The notes under the pieces: model-generated
Databases searched by the model: none
What the model saw: only the letters and a program-made list of their open reading frames with translations
Told to the model about the DNA's origin: nothing
Part shown: positions 1 through 9,463 of the stretch, piece by piece
How positions within the stretch are numbered: position 1 is the stretch's first letter
Layout of the letters: every line of letters starts with the position of its first letter
DNA from: Bradyrhizobium sp. CCBAU 53351
GTDB taxonomy: Bacteria > Pseudomonadota > Alphaproteobacteria > Rhizobiales > Xanthobacteraceae
Assembly: GCF_015291745.1 (NCBI RefSeq)
Contig: NZ_CP030059.1
Span: 6,909,501-6,973,500, forward strand
Direction: 5' to 3'
Length of the DNA stretch: 64,000 bases
Made by a program: the position numbers and the translations under genes

Positions 1-45
1 CTGCGCGAATTTGCGAAGCAGCGTGCGGCGGAATTTTTTGCGCCT

Positions 46-933
46 TTACGCGGTGGCAGGCGCCGTCAACTCGTCGATCTTGCGCTTCAACGCAGTGCCG
101 TCGGACGACGCGCGCAGAGGCGGGCGCACGCGCAGCCAGGCGGCATCGCCGGTCTGCGCCGCGAGGATCGCCTTCAACGTCGCCGTGAAGGAGGCCGTCT
201 TCAGCACGACGTCGATCGCAGCCTGCATCCGCGCTTCGACATCCTTGCCCTCGACCATTCCCTTGACCAGCTCGGGCACGACATTGGCCATGCCGCAAAT
301 GGTGCCGGCCCCGCCCGCGGCAATCGCGCGGGCGATATCGGCTTCGTTGCCGACGGTGATGGCGAGCTCGGGAGCTGCAGCACGGAACGCCTGGAACTGC
401 TTGAAGTCGCCGCTGGAGTCTTTCAGACCCGCGACCACCTTGCCGTAACGCTTGCGCAAGCTCGCAGCGACAGTCGTGGGGATCGCAACGCCCGACGTCT
501 GCGGGATGTGATAGAGATAGGCGCGCAACCGATCGTCGGCGACACCGTCGATGATCGCAGCAAAGGCATCCTCGATGCCTTCAGGCGTGACGCTGCGGTC
601 GAAATAGGGCGGCAGCACCAGCACGTGACGCAGGCCGAGGCCGAGCACGGCGCGCGTCAGGGCGATGCTGTCGGTGATGGCAGGGAAGCCGCCGCCGATG
701 CCGATGCGCTCCGGCGCAATGCCGGCCTTGAGCACGGCCTCGATGGTCGCGGTGCGCTCGCTGACATTGAAGGAGGTGCCCTCGCCCGTGGTGCCGAACA
801 GCACGACGCCGTCGACTCCCTTGCCGAACAGCTGCCTGGCATGGGCCGCGAGCTTTGCCGAATCCACGCTGCCGTCGGACGCCAGCGGCGTCGCCGATGC
901 CACCCAGAACCCGCGAATTGCCTCGGTCATCAC
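46..933 (-). CDS. Dihydrodipicolinate synthase/N-acetylneuraminate lyase family protein
   Basis: A 295-residue class I aldolase/lyase of the DapA/NanA family, expected to form a Schiff base with a 2-oxo acid such as pyruvate. The family fold is visible: GTTGE (47-51) for the substrate carboxylate, catalytic Tyr141 in YHIPQ and Schiff-base Lys171 in GLKDSSGD. Length is normal for the family. It sits alone on the minus strand and diverges from a FAD-linked oxidase and GntR gene, so a role in breakdown of a sugar acid or hydroxy acid is more likely than lysine synthesis; dapD and dapE lie far away. The start is one of two adjacent ATG codons. Substrate cannot be told from sequence. Confidence 0.88.
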   Translation of the reverse strand: MMTEAIRGFWVASATPLASDGSVDSAKLAAHARQLFGKGVDGVVLFGTTGEGTSFNVSERTATIEAVLKAGIAPERIGIGGGFPAITDSIALTRAVLGLGLRHVLVLPPYFDRSVTPEGIEDAFAAIIDGVADDRLRAYLYHIPQTSGVAIPTTVAASLRKRYGKVVAGLKDSSGDFKQFQAFRAAAPELAITVGNEADIARAIAAGGAGTICGMANVVPELVKGMVEGKDVEARMQAAIDVVLKTASFTATLKAILAAQTGDAAWLRVRPPLRASSDGTALKRKIDELTAPATA

Positions 934-1022
934 ACTGCCCTTTGTTTCGATCCCGACCTAAGCCTCTGATCTCTAACGATCTTACGGAGCTGCGCCGAGC
1001 CTTGTTTTTGCTTTACTTTTCA

Positions 1023-1043
1023 TCTTGTACCTTACATACAAGA
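1023..1043. promoter_or_regulatory. Candidate operator, 21-bp palindrome upstream of the FAD oxidase
   Basis: Perfect 7-bp arms TCTTGTA and TACAAGA are separated by 7 nt, inside the divergent intergenic region between the DapA-like gene and the FAD-linked oxidase. TGTA/TACA half-sites are typical of FCD-type GntR regulators, and such a regulator is encoded two genes downstream. Assignment to that regulator is inference. Confidence 0.4.
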
Positions 1044-1108
1044 GACACGCAAACTCTTTCCGGCGTCACGGCGTGCATGGGCGCAGCCAAATATTGAGGA
1101 GGTCTCGC

Positions 1109-2521
1109 ATGAACATGGTGACCCCCATCGGGCGACCCGACCAATTGCTCGGCGCCCTGCGCGACAAGCTTGGCGCGGCCGCCGTGTTGATCGGCACCGA
1201 CGTGCCGGCACGCAATTGCAACGACTGGAGCGCGAGCTTGCCGCAGGCGCCGCTGGCGGTGATCCGCCCCGTGGACGCGCAAGGCGTGGCTGATGCGATT
1301 GCGACATGTCGGCAGGCGCATCTGCCGTTCGTGCCGCAGGGCGGACTGACCGGACTGTGCCGCGGCGCCTCGCCCGAGGCCGGCTGGGTCGCGATCTCGC
1401 TGGAGCGCATGACCGGCATCGAGGAGATCGATCCGGCGTCGATGACGATGACGGTGAAGGCCGGAACGCCGCTGGAGACGATCCAGAAGGCCGCGGACGA
1501 GGCCGGCTTCTTCTTCCCGCTCGACCTCGGCTCGCGCGGCTCCTGCGCGATCGGCGGCAATCTCTCGACCAATGCCGGCGGCAACCGCGTGATCCGCTAC
1601 GGCATGACGCGCGAGCTGGTGCTCGGTCTCGAAGTAGTGCTGCCCGACGGCACCGTCATCACCAGCCTCAACAAGCTGATGAAGAACAATGCGGGCTATG
1701 ACCTCAAGCATCTCTTCATCGGCTCCGAAGGCACGCTCGGCATCATCACCCGCGTGGTGCTGAAACTGTTTCCGAAGCCGCGCTCGACCATGGCCGCGCT
1801 GTGCGCGCTGAAGGATTATGCCGCGGTGGTCGCGCTGCTCGGCGCGGCGCGCAGTGGGCTCGGCCCACTGCTGTCGGCCTTCGAGGTGATGTGGCCGGAT
1901 TATTGGGACGTGATCACGACACGCGCCGGCGTGAAGCCGCCGGTCGCAGCTAACCAAGGCCTCTACGTGCTGGTGGAAGCGCAAGGCACCGACGAGAGCG
2001 TCGACGCGCCGCGCTTCCAGGCCTGGCTCGAAGAGCTGATGGAGCGCGGGCTGCTGGCGGATGCCGCCGTGGCGCAATCGCTGGCGCAGACGCAGGCCTT
2101 CTGGCGCGTGCGCGACATCTGCGCCGAGTTCGGCCAGGTGCTGGGCCCGCACATCTCCTACGATATCGGTCTTGCCGTGGCGCGGATGGACGAGTTCGCG
2201 ACGCGCTGCAAGGCGGCGTTGGCCTCCGGCATCAAGGGCTGCGAAAGCGTCTATTACGGCCATATCGGCGACGGCAATCTGCATCTCGTCTCCTGGGTCA
2301 CCGGCCTTGCCGTCGAGCAGCAGCCGAAGGAAGAGATGGATACGATCATCTACGGCCTAGTGCGCGAGCTCGGCGGCAGCGTCTCGGCCGAGCACGGCAT
2401 CGGCACCATCAAGAAGAAATGGCTGGGACATGCCCGGAGCGAGGCCGAGATCGCGCTGATGCGAACGCTGAAAGCGGCGCTCGATCCGGACCAGCTGCTC
2501 AATCCCGGCAAGGTGGTCTGA
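1109..2521 (+). CDS. FAD-binding oxidase, GlcD/D-2-hydroxyacid dehydrogenase type
   Basis: A 470-residue flavoprotein of the glycolate oxidase GlcD / D-lactate / D-2-hydroxyglutarate dehydrogenase group (FAD_binding_4 plus FAD-oxidase_C). The N-terminal half carries the FAD-site signature FVPQGGLTGL and the SRGSCAIGGNLSTNAGG stretch. The C-terminal half has the YYGHIGDGNLHL motif with the metal-binding histidines, then SAEHGIG near the end. I chose ATG 1109 over upstream in-frame codons because GAGGAGG lies 6 nt before it. It is followed 9 bp later by a GntR regulator, so the two are probably one transcript. Oxidation of a D-2-hydroxy acid is well supported; the exact substrate is not. Confidence 0.88.
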   Translation: MNMVTPIGRPDQLLGALRDKLGAAAVLIGTDVPARNCNDWSASLPQAPLAVIRPVDAQGVADAIATCRQAHLPFVPQGGLTGLCRGASPEAGWVAISLERMTGIEEIDPASMTMTVKAGTPLETIQKAADEAGFFFPLDLGSRGSCAIGGNLSTNAGGNRVIRYGMTRELVLGLEVVLPDGTVITSLNKLMKNNAGYDLKHLFIGSEGTLGIITRVVLKLFPKPRSTMAALCALKDYAAVVALLGAARSGLGPLLSAFEVMWPDYWDVITTRAGVKPPVAANQGLYVLVEAQGTDESVDAPRFQAWLEELMERGLLADAAVAQSLAQTQAFWRVRDICAEFGQVLGPHISYDIGLAVARMDEFATRCKAALASGIKGCESVYYGHIGDGNLHLVSWVTGLAVEQQPKEEMDTIIYGLVRELGGSVSAEHGIGTIKKKWLGHARSEAEIALMRTLKAALDPDQLLNPGKVV

Positions 2522-2530
2522 GACAGGCAG

Positions 2531-3211
2531 ATGCGCTCGCTCAAGCTCGATACGCCGAAATCGCTGTCGCAGCGGGTGATGCAGCGGCTGCGGCAGGCGA
2601 TCATCGACGGCGAGTTCGCGCTGGGGGCCGCGATCTCAGAGGAGATGGTGGCGAATTCCTTCGGCGTCAGCCGCACGCCGGTGCGCGAGGCCATGGGACA
2701 ATTGCAGGCGCAAGGCCTCGTGGTGATCCGCCCGCAGGTCGGCAGTTTCGTCTTTACGCCGAGTGCGAAAGACATCAATGCGCTCTGCACCTTCCGCATC
2801 GCGCTCGAACCCAGGGCCGCCGAGCTCGCCTGTCGCCACGACCGCGACGGTGCGATCGCCGCAATGAGCGAGGCGATCGCGGCGATGGAGCCGGCGGTCG
2901 CGGCCAAGGACAACATCGCCTATGGCCGCGCCGATGCCGCCTTTCACGAGGCGCTGTTCACCCATTGCGGCAACCGCTACCTCGCCGAATCCTATCAGCT
3001 GGTCTCGGGGCGCGTCGCCGCGCTCCGCACCAATCTGACCTCGCCGATCGACGTGCGCACCCGCACCTCGTTCGACGAGCATCACAAGCTGCTCGATCTG
3101 TTCGCACGCGGCGAGCTGGCCGCCTTCGAGGAATTGATGACCACGCACATCACCAATTCGGGGCTGGTCTATGCCAAGGCTTTGAAGGTCGAGACATCTG
3201 AGGTGGATTGA
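2531..3211 (+). CDS. GntR family transcriptional regulator, FCD domain
   Basis: A 226-residue regulator with an N-terminal winged helix (about 10-75, core SRTPVREAMGQLQAQGLV) and an all-helical FCD effector domain (about 80-215) holding the metal-site histidines. FCD regulators usually respond to organic or sugar acids and repress adjacent catabolic genes. It begins 9 bp after the FAD oxidase stop, so it is co-transcribed. A TGTA/TACA palindrome upstream of the oxidase is its likely operator, controlling the oxidase and perhaps the divergent DapA-like gene. Confidence 0.88.
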   Translation: MRSLKLDTPKSLSQRVMQRLRQAIIDGEFALGAAISEEMVANSFGVSRTPVREAMGQLQAQGLVVIRPQVGSFVFTPSAKDINALCTFRIALEPRAAELACRHDRDGAIAAMSEAIAAMEPAVAAKDNIAYGRADAAFHEALFTHCGNRYLAESYQLVSGRVAALRTNLTSPIDVRTRTSFDEHHKLLDLFARGELAAFEELMTTHITNSGLVYAKALKVETSEVD

Positions 3212-3217
3212 GCGAGG

Positions 3218-3382
3218 CTATTTCGCGTCCTTCGATCCCGGCCGGTCCAGGAAATCCAGCGCGGTGTTGATCTGATCGAGCTGGTGCTCGATCTTGTCGC
3301 GATCCTCGACCGACGGCGCCTTTTCGAGCTGCTCCACGAGCTTCTGCTTCCGCAACAGCAGGTTCTCTATGACTGTACTCAC
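3218..3382 (-). CDS. Small conserved hypothetical protein, coiled coil
   Basis: A 54-residue, charged helical protein. GTG 3382 is chosen because GGGGGAG precedes it by about 3 nt, and the longer reading to 3499 adds a low-quality Arg/Gly-rich leader. The product has heptad-like leucines (IENLLLRKQKLVEQL then IEHQLDQINTALDFLD), suggesting a two-helix hairpin or dimeric coiled coil. It ends 6 bp from the GntR gene in convergent orientation. Function unknown; the compact good ribosome site makes it a likely real gene. Confidence 0.6.
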   Translation of the reverse strand: MSTVIENLLLRKQKLVEQLEKAPSVEDRDKIEHQLDQINTALDFLDRPGSKDAK

Positions 3383-3509
3383 AGCTCCCCCAGCGCCAGC
3401 GGCGAACATTGCGAGCGCGCGCGAGCCGGGGCCCGCCGCAACACCTCCATCAGAATGTTCACGAGACCGGATGGTTCCTGCGGATGAACCAGCACGCATG
3501 CGGATGGAA

Positions 3510-4490
3510 CTAGCGGCGCAGGCTGGCCCAGACTCCGCCCAGGATCAGCAGGCCGCCGAAGAGGTGGATCAGCTTCGGCGGTTCGCCGAGGATGGCAAAA
3601 GACAGCAGCGCGCTCGCGATCGGCCCGAGATAGAGCACGAGCGAGGTTCGCACCGAGCCGAACTTGCCGCCGAGCCAGGCAAAGCCGGCATAGGCGAGCA
3701 GGCCCGGAACGATCCCGGCGAAGACATAGGCCGAGAGCGCCTTGGTGCTGAAGACCTGAGCGGGCATCGCCCACATCTCCATGGCCGCGAGCGGTAGCGA
3801 GAATAGTGCGCCGGCGCCCGAGAACAGGCTGATGCGTGCCAGCAGCGAGGCCTTTGGCGCGGCGCGCGATTGCAACAGCGTGTAGCCGGACCAGCCGAGC
3901 ATCGCGATCACGACGAGGCCGTCACCTGCCGCGGTCTGAAGCTCGATCAGCGTCTGCGGATGGCCGCCGGAGATGATCAGCAGCGCGCCCGCGAGCGCGA
4001 GCGCCGTGCCGAGCCATTGCAGCGGACCGACATGCTCGATGCCGCGCAGGGCCGAAATCAGCAGCACCGTGATCGGCGACAGCGCCATGATCAGCGCGAT
4101 GTGGATCGCCGTCGTCGATACGCCGGCGGCATAGACCGGGCCGCCGCACAGGAACATGCCCATGAATCCGGCAGCGAGGATGGGCCAGATGTTCCCGGCC
4201 AGCGGCACGCGGCCATCGCGGATCTCCTTGAGCGCGATCGGCGCGAGCCCGATGGCGACGATGCTCCAGCGGAAGAAGGCGAGCGCGAAGGGTGGGACCG
4301 AGCCGGCAAGTCCGCGCGCCAGAATCTGATTGGAGGCCTGCGCGGTCGCCACCAGGATGAAGCCGATCAGCGCGATCGCGCCGAGCCAGGCGTGCGTGGA
4401 CGGTGATGCACCGGTGCTCGCGTCACGACCGCCGTCAGAGGTTTCCTTGCCGGCTTCCTTGCCGGCTTCCTTGCCCGTTCCCTTGCCCAT
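3510..4490 (-). CDS. DMT superfamily (EamA) transporter
   Basis: A 326-residue inner-membrane protein with about ten hydrophobic segments in two EamA repeats, as in RhaT/YdcZ-type metabolite exporters. The first about 35 residues are hydrophilic and contain tandem GKEA units (GKGTGKEAGKEAGKETS) encoded by imperfect 12-nt repeats, unusual for the family and possibly not translated if a later start is used. It overlaps the end of the upstream minus-strand small membrane protein gene by 56 bp, which would allow translational coupling. No clear ribosome site precedes ATG 4490. Substrate unknown. Confidence 0.85.
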   Translation of the reverse strand: MGKGTGKEAGKEAGKETSDGGRDASTGASPSTHAWLGAIALIGFILVATAQASNQILARGLAGSVPPFALAFFRWSIVAIGLAPIALKEIRDGRVPLAGNIWPILAAGFMGMFLCGGPVYAAGVSTTAIHIALIMALSPITVLLISALRGIEHVGPLQWLGTALALAGALLIISGGHPQTLIELQTAAGDGLVVIAMLGWSGYTLLQSRAAPKASLLARISLFSGAGALFSLPLAAMEMWAMPAQVFSTKALSAYVFAGIVPGLLAYAGFAWLGGKFGSVRTSLVLYLGPIASALLSFAILGEPPKLIHLFGGLLILGGVWASLRR

Positions 4491-4758
4491 GGATCAATCG
4501 GATATCCGATGTCCGCCGCGGTGAGAACCCCGACGACGGCTCGTCCATATGCATATGCGGCACGCGCACCATTCCGGGAGAGGCGGAGATGCTCGCGAGC
4601 AGCACCGGCACGACGGGGGTACGGGTGACCGAGACCGAGAACACCGCGAGCAGCGCGCACAGCATGCAGAGCCTCATCCGCACCGTCCGGCGATCGGTGA
4701 TCGGCAGGAACAGGAAAAACAACATCGCCAGGATCAGCAGCGCATCGACCAGAAACAT
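4435..4758 (-). CDS. Small membrane protein, unknown
   Basis: A 107-residue product starting at ATG 4758 with AAGGAGA 7 nt upstream. The first about 60 residues hold two hydrophobic segments (FLVDALLILAMLFFLFLPI and a second around CMLCALLAVFSVSV) followed by a hydrophilic tail that runs through the Gly/Gln repeat region shared, in another frame, with the start of the DMT transporter. Expected to be an inner-membrane protein. I do not recognise the family. Either this tail or the transporter's N-terminus may be mis-predicted because the two genes overlap. Confidence 0.5.
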   Translation of the reverse strand: MFLVDALLILAMLFFLFLPITDRRTVRMRLCMLCALLAVFSVSVTRTPVVPVLLASISASPGMVRVPHMHMDEPSSGFSPRRTSDIRLIHGQGNGQGSRQGSRQGNL

Positions 4759-4968
4759 TGGGGCTCTCCTTGAGGACTGGAGAGAGCATGACGCGACGGC
4801 ACCGGCCGGTATGTGGACGGCGTCACACACCTGCCGCCGCGGGTCGGGGAGGAGACGGCAGGCGCTCGCGAAACCGTTAACGCACCGCATGGGGCTGGCT
4901 CGGGAACCGCCATCTTTCACGCGTCCGTCGGTTGTATTCGCAGGCCCGGAGTCCTATGCCTACGCCCC

Positions 4969-6990
<2,022 letters not shown>

Positions 6991-7005
6991 CGGTTGGCGC
7001 GGCTC

Positions 7006-7299
7006 CTAAAGAGCCAGCACCACCTCGCCCGACACCGCATCGGTCACGCCGCGGCCGTTGCCCTGGTCCTCGAGCACCGACCTGAAACTGTCGAGCGTCT
7101 TGATCATCGCCGGACGCGCCGCGATCATCGCGTCCTGACTTGACCAGGTGCCGATCAGGCAGAAGGTCTGCTCGCCGGTCTTGATGATGACGCCATGCTC
7201 GAGGCCCGGCCATTTCGCCTTGCCGTTCCGGTGCGCGTCGAGGAAGGCGGCTTCCTCGCCCTGCTTCACCCTGAACTTCACCACATTGTAAACCTGCAT
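7006..7299 (-). CDS. Antibiotic biosynthesis monooxygenase (ABM)-like protein
   Basis: A 97-residue protein with the ferredoxin-like dimeric alpha/beta barrel pattern of ABM/DUF-type small proteins (YNVVKFRVKQGEEAAFLDAH at the start, then alternating strands). ATG 7299 is preceded by TTGGAGG at 6 nt. Such proteins may be small oxygenases, haem-binding or simply stress-related; the sequence does not decide. It lies convergent to the YgiQ gene and is monocistronic. Confidence 0.7.
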   Translation of the reverse strand: MQVYNVVKFRVKQGEEAAFLDAHRNGKAKWPGLEHGVIIKTGEQTFCLIGTWSSQDAMIAARPAMIKTLDSFRSVLEDQGNGRGVTDAVSGEVVLAL

Positions 7300-7556
7300 G
7301 ACGCGCCTCCAAAAAAAATGGATGGATGAAAACGGGCGCCGCGCGAGGTGACGGACGAAAAGTCCACGCGGTGCCTGGCCGATTGTTGTCCCGGCGCGCG
7401 ACGGCGTCACCGTGACAAATCGGCATGGCGGTGTCGGTCTTCATGCCTGCCGAAACAAAAAGCCGAAAACAACCCCATGCACAGTAGCCGGCATGAGCGG
7501 AATCAATGGGTTAGCGCGTAGCAAAATTGGGAGAACGTCATAGGCCTTGGCAGCGA

Positions 7557-7587
7557 TTGACATTTGAGCTATCACGCAACATATAAA
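7557..7587 (+). promoter_or_regulatory. Sigma70-type promoter of the Rrf2 gene, leaderless geometry
   Basis: TTGACA (7557-7562) and TATAAA (7582-7587) flank a 19-bp spacer; CATATA gives 17. With the usual distance to the transcription start, RNA would begin at or next to ATG 7593. There is no Shine-Dalgarno sequence before that ATG. The rest of the gap 7300-7592 shows no gene I can support. Confidence 0.55.
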
Positions 7588-7592
7588 GTTAC

Positions 7593-8051
7593 ATGAAACG
7601 AGATTCCCGACTGTCCGGCGTGCTCCATGTGCTCTTGCACATGACGCAACACCCCGGCCCGTTTACGTCCGAGACGCTGGCGAAAGCCATGGACACCAAC
7701 CCCGTGGTGATCCGCCGCATCATGGCGGGCCTGCGCGACCTCGGTTACGTCCACTCCGAGAAAGGCCATGGCGGCGGCTGGACGCTGGCGTGCGACCTCT
7801 CGAAGGTGACGCTGCGCGACGTCTATGCCGCGCTTGGCAGCCCGGCGTTGCTGGCGATGGGCAATCGCACGGAAGCGCCGGGTTGCCTGGTCGAGAAGGC
7901 CGTCAACGCCGCGCTCGATCAGGCCTTTGCCGATGCGGAAGCGCTGCTGCTGTCGCGGCTCGGCGAGGTGACCCTGGCGATGCTGAGCGAGGATTTTCGC
8001 AAGCGCCTCGGCTCCCGCAAGCTTCAAGGCATCAGCGCACATCACGCCTGA
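7593..8051 (+). CDS. Rrf2 family transcriptional regulator
   Basis: A 152-residue winged-helix regulator of the Rrf2/YwnA group: HTH with [22 protein letters not shown] and wing GHGGGWTLA. Only two cysteines (67 and 98) are present, so the three-Cys Fe-S site of IscR/NsrR is absent; it is more like the cofactor-free, redox- or ligand-sensing members. The start ATG is within reach of its own -10 box, suggesting a leaderless message. It is followed 25 bp later by a methyltransferase on the same strand, its probable target or partner. Confidence 0.88.
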   Translation: MKRDSRLSGVLHVLLHMTQHPGPFTSETLAKAMDTNPVVIRRIMAGLRDLGYVHSEKGHGGGWTLACDLSKVTLRDVYAALGSPALLAMGNRTEAPGCLVEKAVNAALDQAFADAEALLLSRLGEVTLAMLSEDFRKRLGSRKLQGISAHHA

Positions 8052-8076
8052 TGCCGGCCTAGCCAAGGACAACGCA

Positions 8077-8760
8077 ATGACCAGCATTCAAGATATGTTC
8101 TCCGATCCGCAAGCCGTGACGACCTACACCGAGGGACCGCCGCGCTTCGTTCCCGGCTACAATTCCATGCTGTCGATGGCGACGATCCTGCTGGCCGAGC
8201 GCGCGCGTGAGGATGCACGGATCCTCGTGCTCGGCGCCGGCGGCGGCCTCGAGTTGAAGACGTTTGCGCAGGCGCAGCCCGCCTGGCGTTTCGACGGCGT
8301 GGATCCGTCCGCGGCGATGCTGGCGCTCGCACGGAAAACCCTGGGCCCACTCGCATCGCGCGCACATCTTCATCAAGGCTATATCGACGACGCGCCGCAG
8401 GGGCCGTTCGACGGTGCGAGCTGCCTGCTCACCCTGCACTTCGTGGACGTCACGGAGCGACGCCGCATTGCCTCGGAAATCCGCCGACGGCTCAAGCCGG
8501 GCGCGCCCTTCGTGGTCGCGCATTTGAGCGCGCCCGACGGCGAGGAGGAACGCCCGCGATGGCTGTCGCGGTACTCCGCGTTCCTCGCTTTCTCCGGCGT
8601 CGAGCCCGACAAGGCGGCAGCCGCGCGGGACGCCGTCACCAACCATCTGGACATCCTCACGCCCGCGCAGGACGAAGCGGTTTTGCGCGACGCCGGCTTC
8701 GCCGAGCCGACCCTGTTCTACACCGGCTTCACGTTCCGCGGTTGGGTGGCCTACGCGTGA
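8077..8760 (+). CDS. Class I SAM-dependent methyltransferase
   Basis: A 227-residue Rossmann-fold methyltransferase. Motif I is ILVLGAGGGLELKTFA (about 49-64), with an acidic residue after the next strand (FDGVDPSAAML) for the SAM ribose, and a motif-IV-like segment around ASCLLTLHFVD. It follows the Rrf2 regulator in the same orientation and is probably co-transcribed. The substrate is not identifiable; YwnA-type regulators often adjoin enzymes for detoxification of small reactive compounds, but that is only context. Confidence 0.82.
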   Translation: MTSIQDMFSDPQAVTTYTEGPPRFVPGYNSMLSMATILLAERAREDARILVLGAGGGLELKTFAQAQPAWRFDGVDPSAAMLALARKTLGPLASRAHLHQGYIDDAPQGPFDGASCLLTLHFVDVTERRRIASEIRRRLKPGAPFVVAHLSAPDGEEERPRWLSRYSAFLAFSGVEPDKAAAARDAVTNHLDILTPAQDEAVLRDAGFAEPTLFYTGFTFRGWVAYA

Positions 8761-8998
8761 GGCGGCACGGCTTTGTCATCTCTGCAGGGATGCAACCGCT
8801 GAAGCGATCCTGCCTCGGGACATGAACCGACTGCGAAGCGTTATCTGCGGGAGATCGAATTCATCGGTGTTCATGAAAGCAGCCGATCCAAGCGAACACA
8901 CAGGTTTTTCCGCGCAGGAGTTTCTTCATGGGCTCACGGAACCATTGTTCCTCGAGGCCATTGGCTCACTGACACAAGCTTCATTCAGGAGATACTTC

Positions 8999-9304
8999 AT
9001 GAGAATATTCACAGTCTTGGCCGCCGCAGCCGGCACCCTCATGGTAACGGCTGCTTCGGCAGCACCGCTTACCCTCAGCACGTCGTCCGCGCCGGAAAGC
9101 AACCTTCAAAACGTTCGCATGGTGTGCAACGAAGACGGACGGTGCTGGCGCGAGCGCAGCGAAAGACGCGTCATCATCCGCGAAGGCCGCGATGCCTACG
9201 GATATGCACCGCGTGAGCGCTACATCGAGCGGCGTGGCTATGAGGAACGCAGCGGCGTTGGCTTCCGTGCTCCGGGCGTAAGTGTCGGAATCGGCACCTA
9301 CTGA
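8999..9304 (+). CDS. Small secreted basic protein, unknown
   Basis: A 101-residue exported protein. ATG 8999 has AGGAG 8 nt upstream. A Sec signal peptide (MRIFTVLAAAAGTLMVTAASAAP, cleavage near ASA-AP) precedes a charged mature part rich in Arg, Glu and Tyr with CNEDGRCW, whose cysteine pair could form a disulfide. The gene is followed by a strong intrinsic terminator. Similar short Arg/Tyr-rich periplasmic proteins are common in Bradyrhizobium; function unknown. Confidence 0.75.
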   Translation: MRIFTVLAAAAGTLMVTAASAAPLTLSTSSAPESNLQNVRMVCNEDGRCWRERSERRVIIREGRDAYGYAPRERYIERRGYEERSGVGFRAPGVSVGIGTY

Positions 9305-9328
9305 GCGGCGAAGCGAGTGGATTCAAGA

Positions 9329-9356
9329 GGCCGCGGTGCAAACCGCGGCCTTTTTG
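9329..9356 (+). terminator. Rho-independent terminator
   Basis: A 9-bp perfect stem GGCCGCGGT/ACCGCGGCC with a GCAA tetraloop is followed by TTTTTG. It lies 25 bp after the stop of the small secreted protein gene. Confidence 0.88.
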
Positions 9357-9463
9357 TTTGATTCTCAGGCGATCGGCGAGCCAAGCAGCGCCGGCCCAGC
9401 TGGGCAAGCCAGGGTATCGGACGCTTTCGACAGAGCTCGCGCACGGCTCGAACCAAAGCCAGC

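Noticed and set aside
1013..2284. 423-codon minus-strand frame opposite the FAD oxidase
   Set aside because: Antisense shadow; the plus-strand frame has complete family motifs and a good ribosome site.
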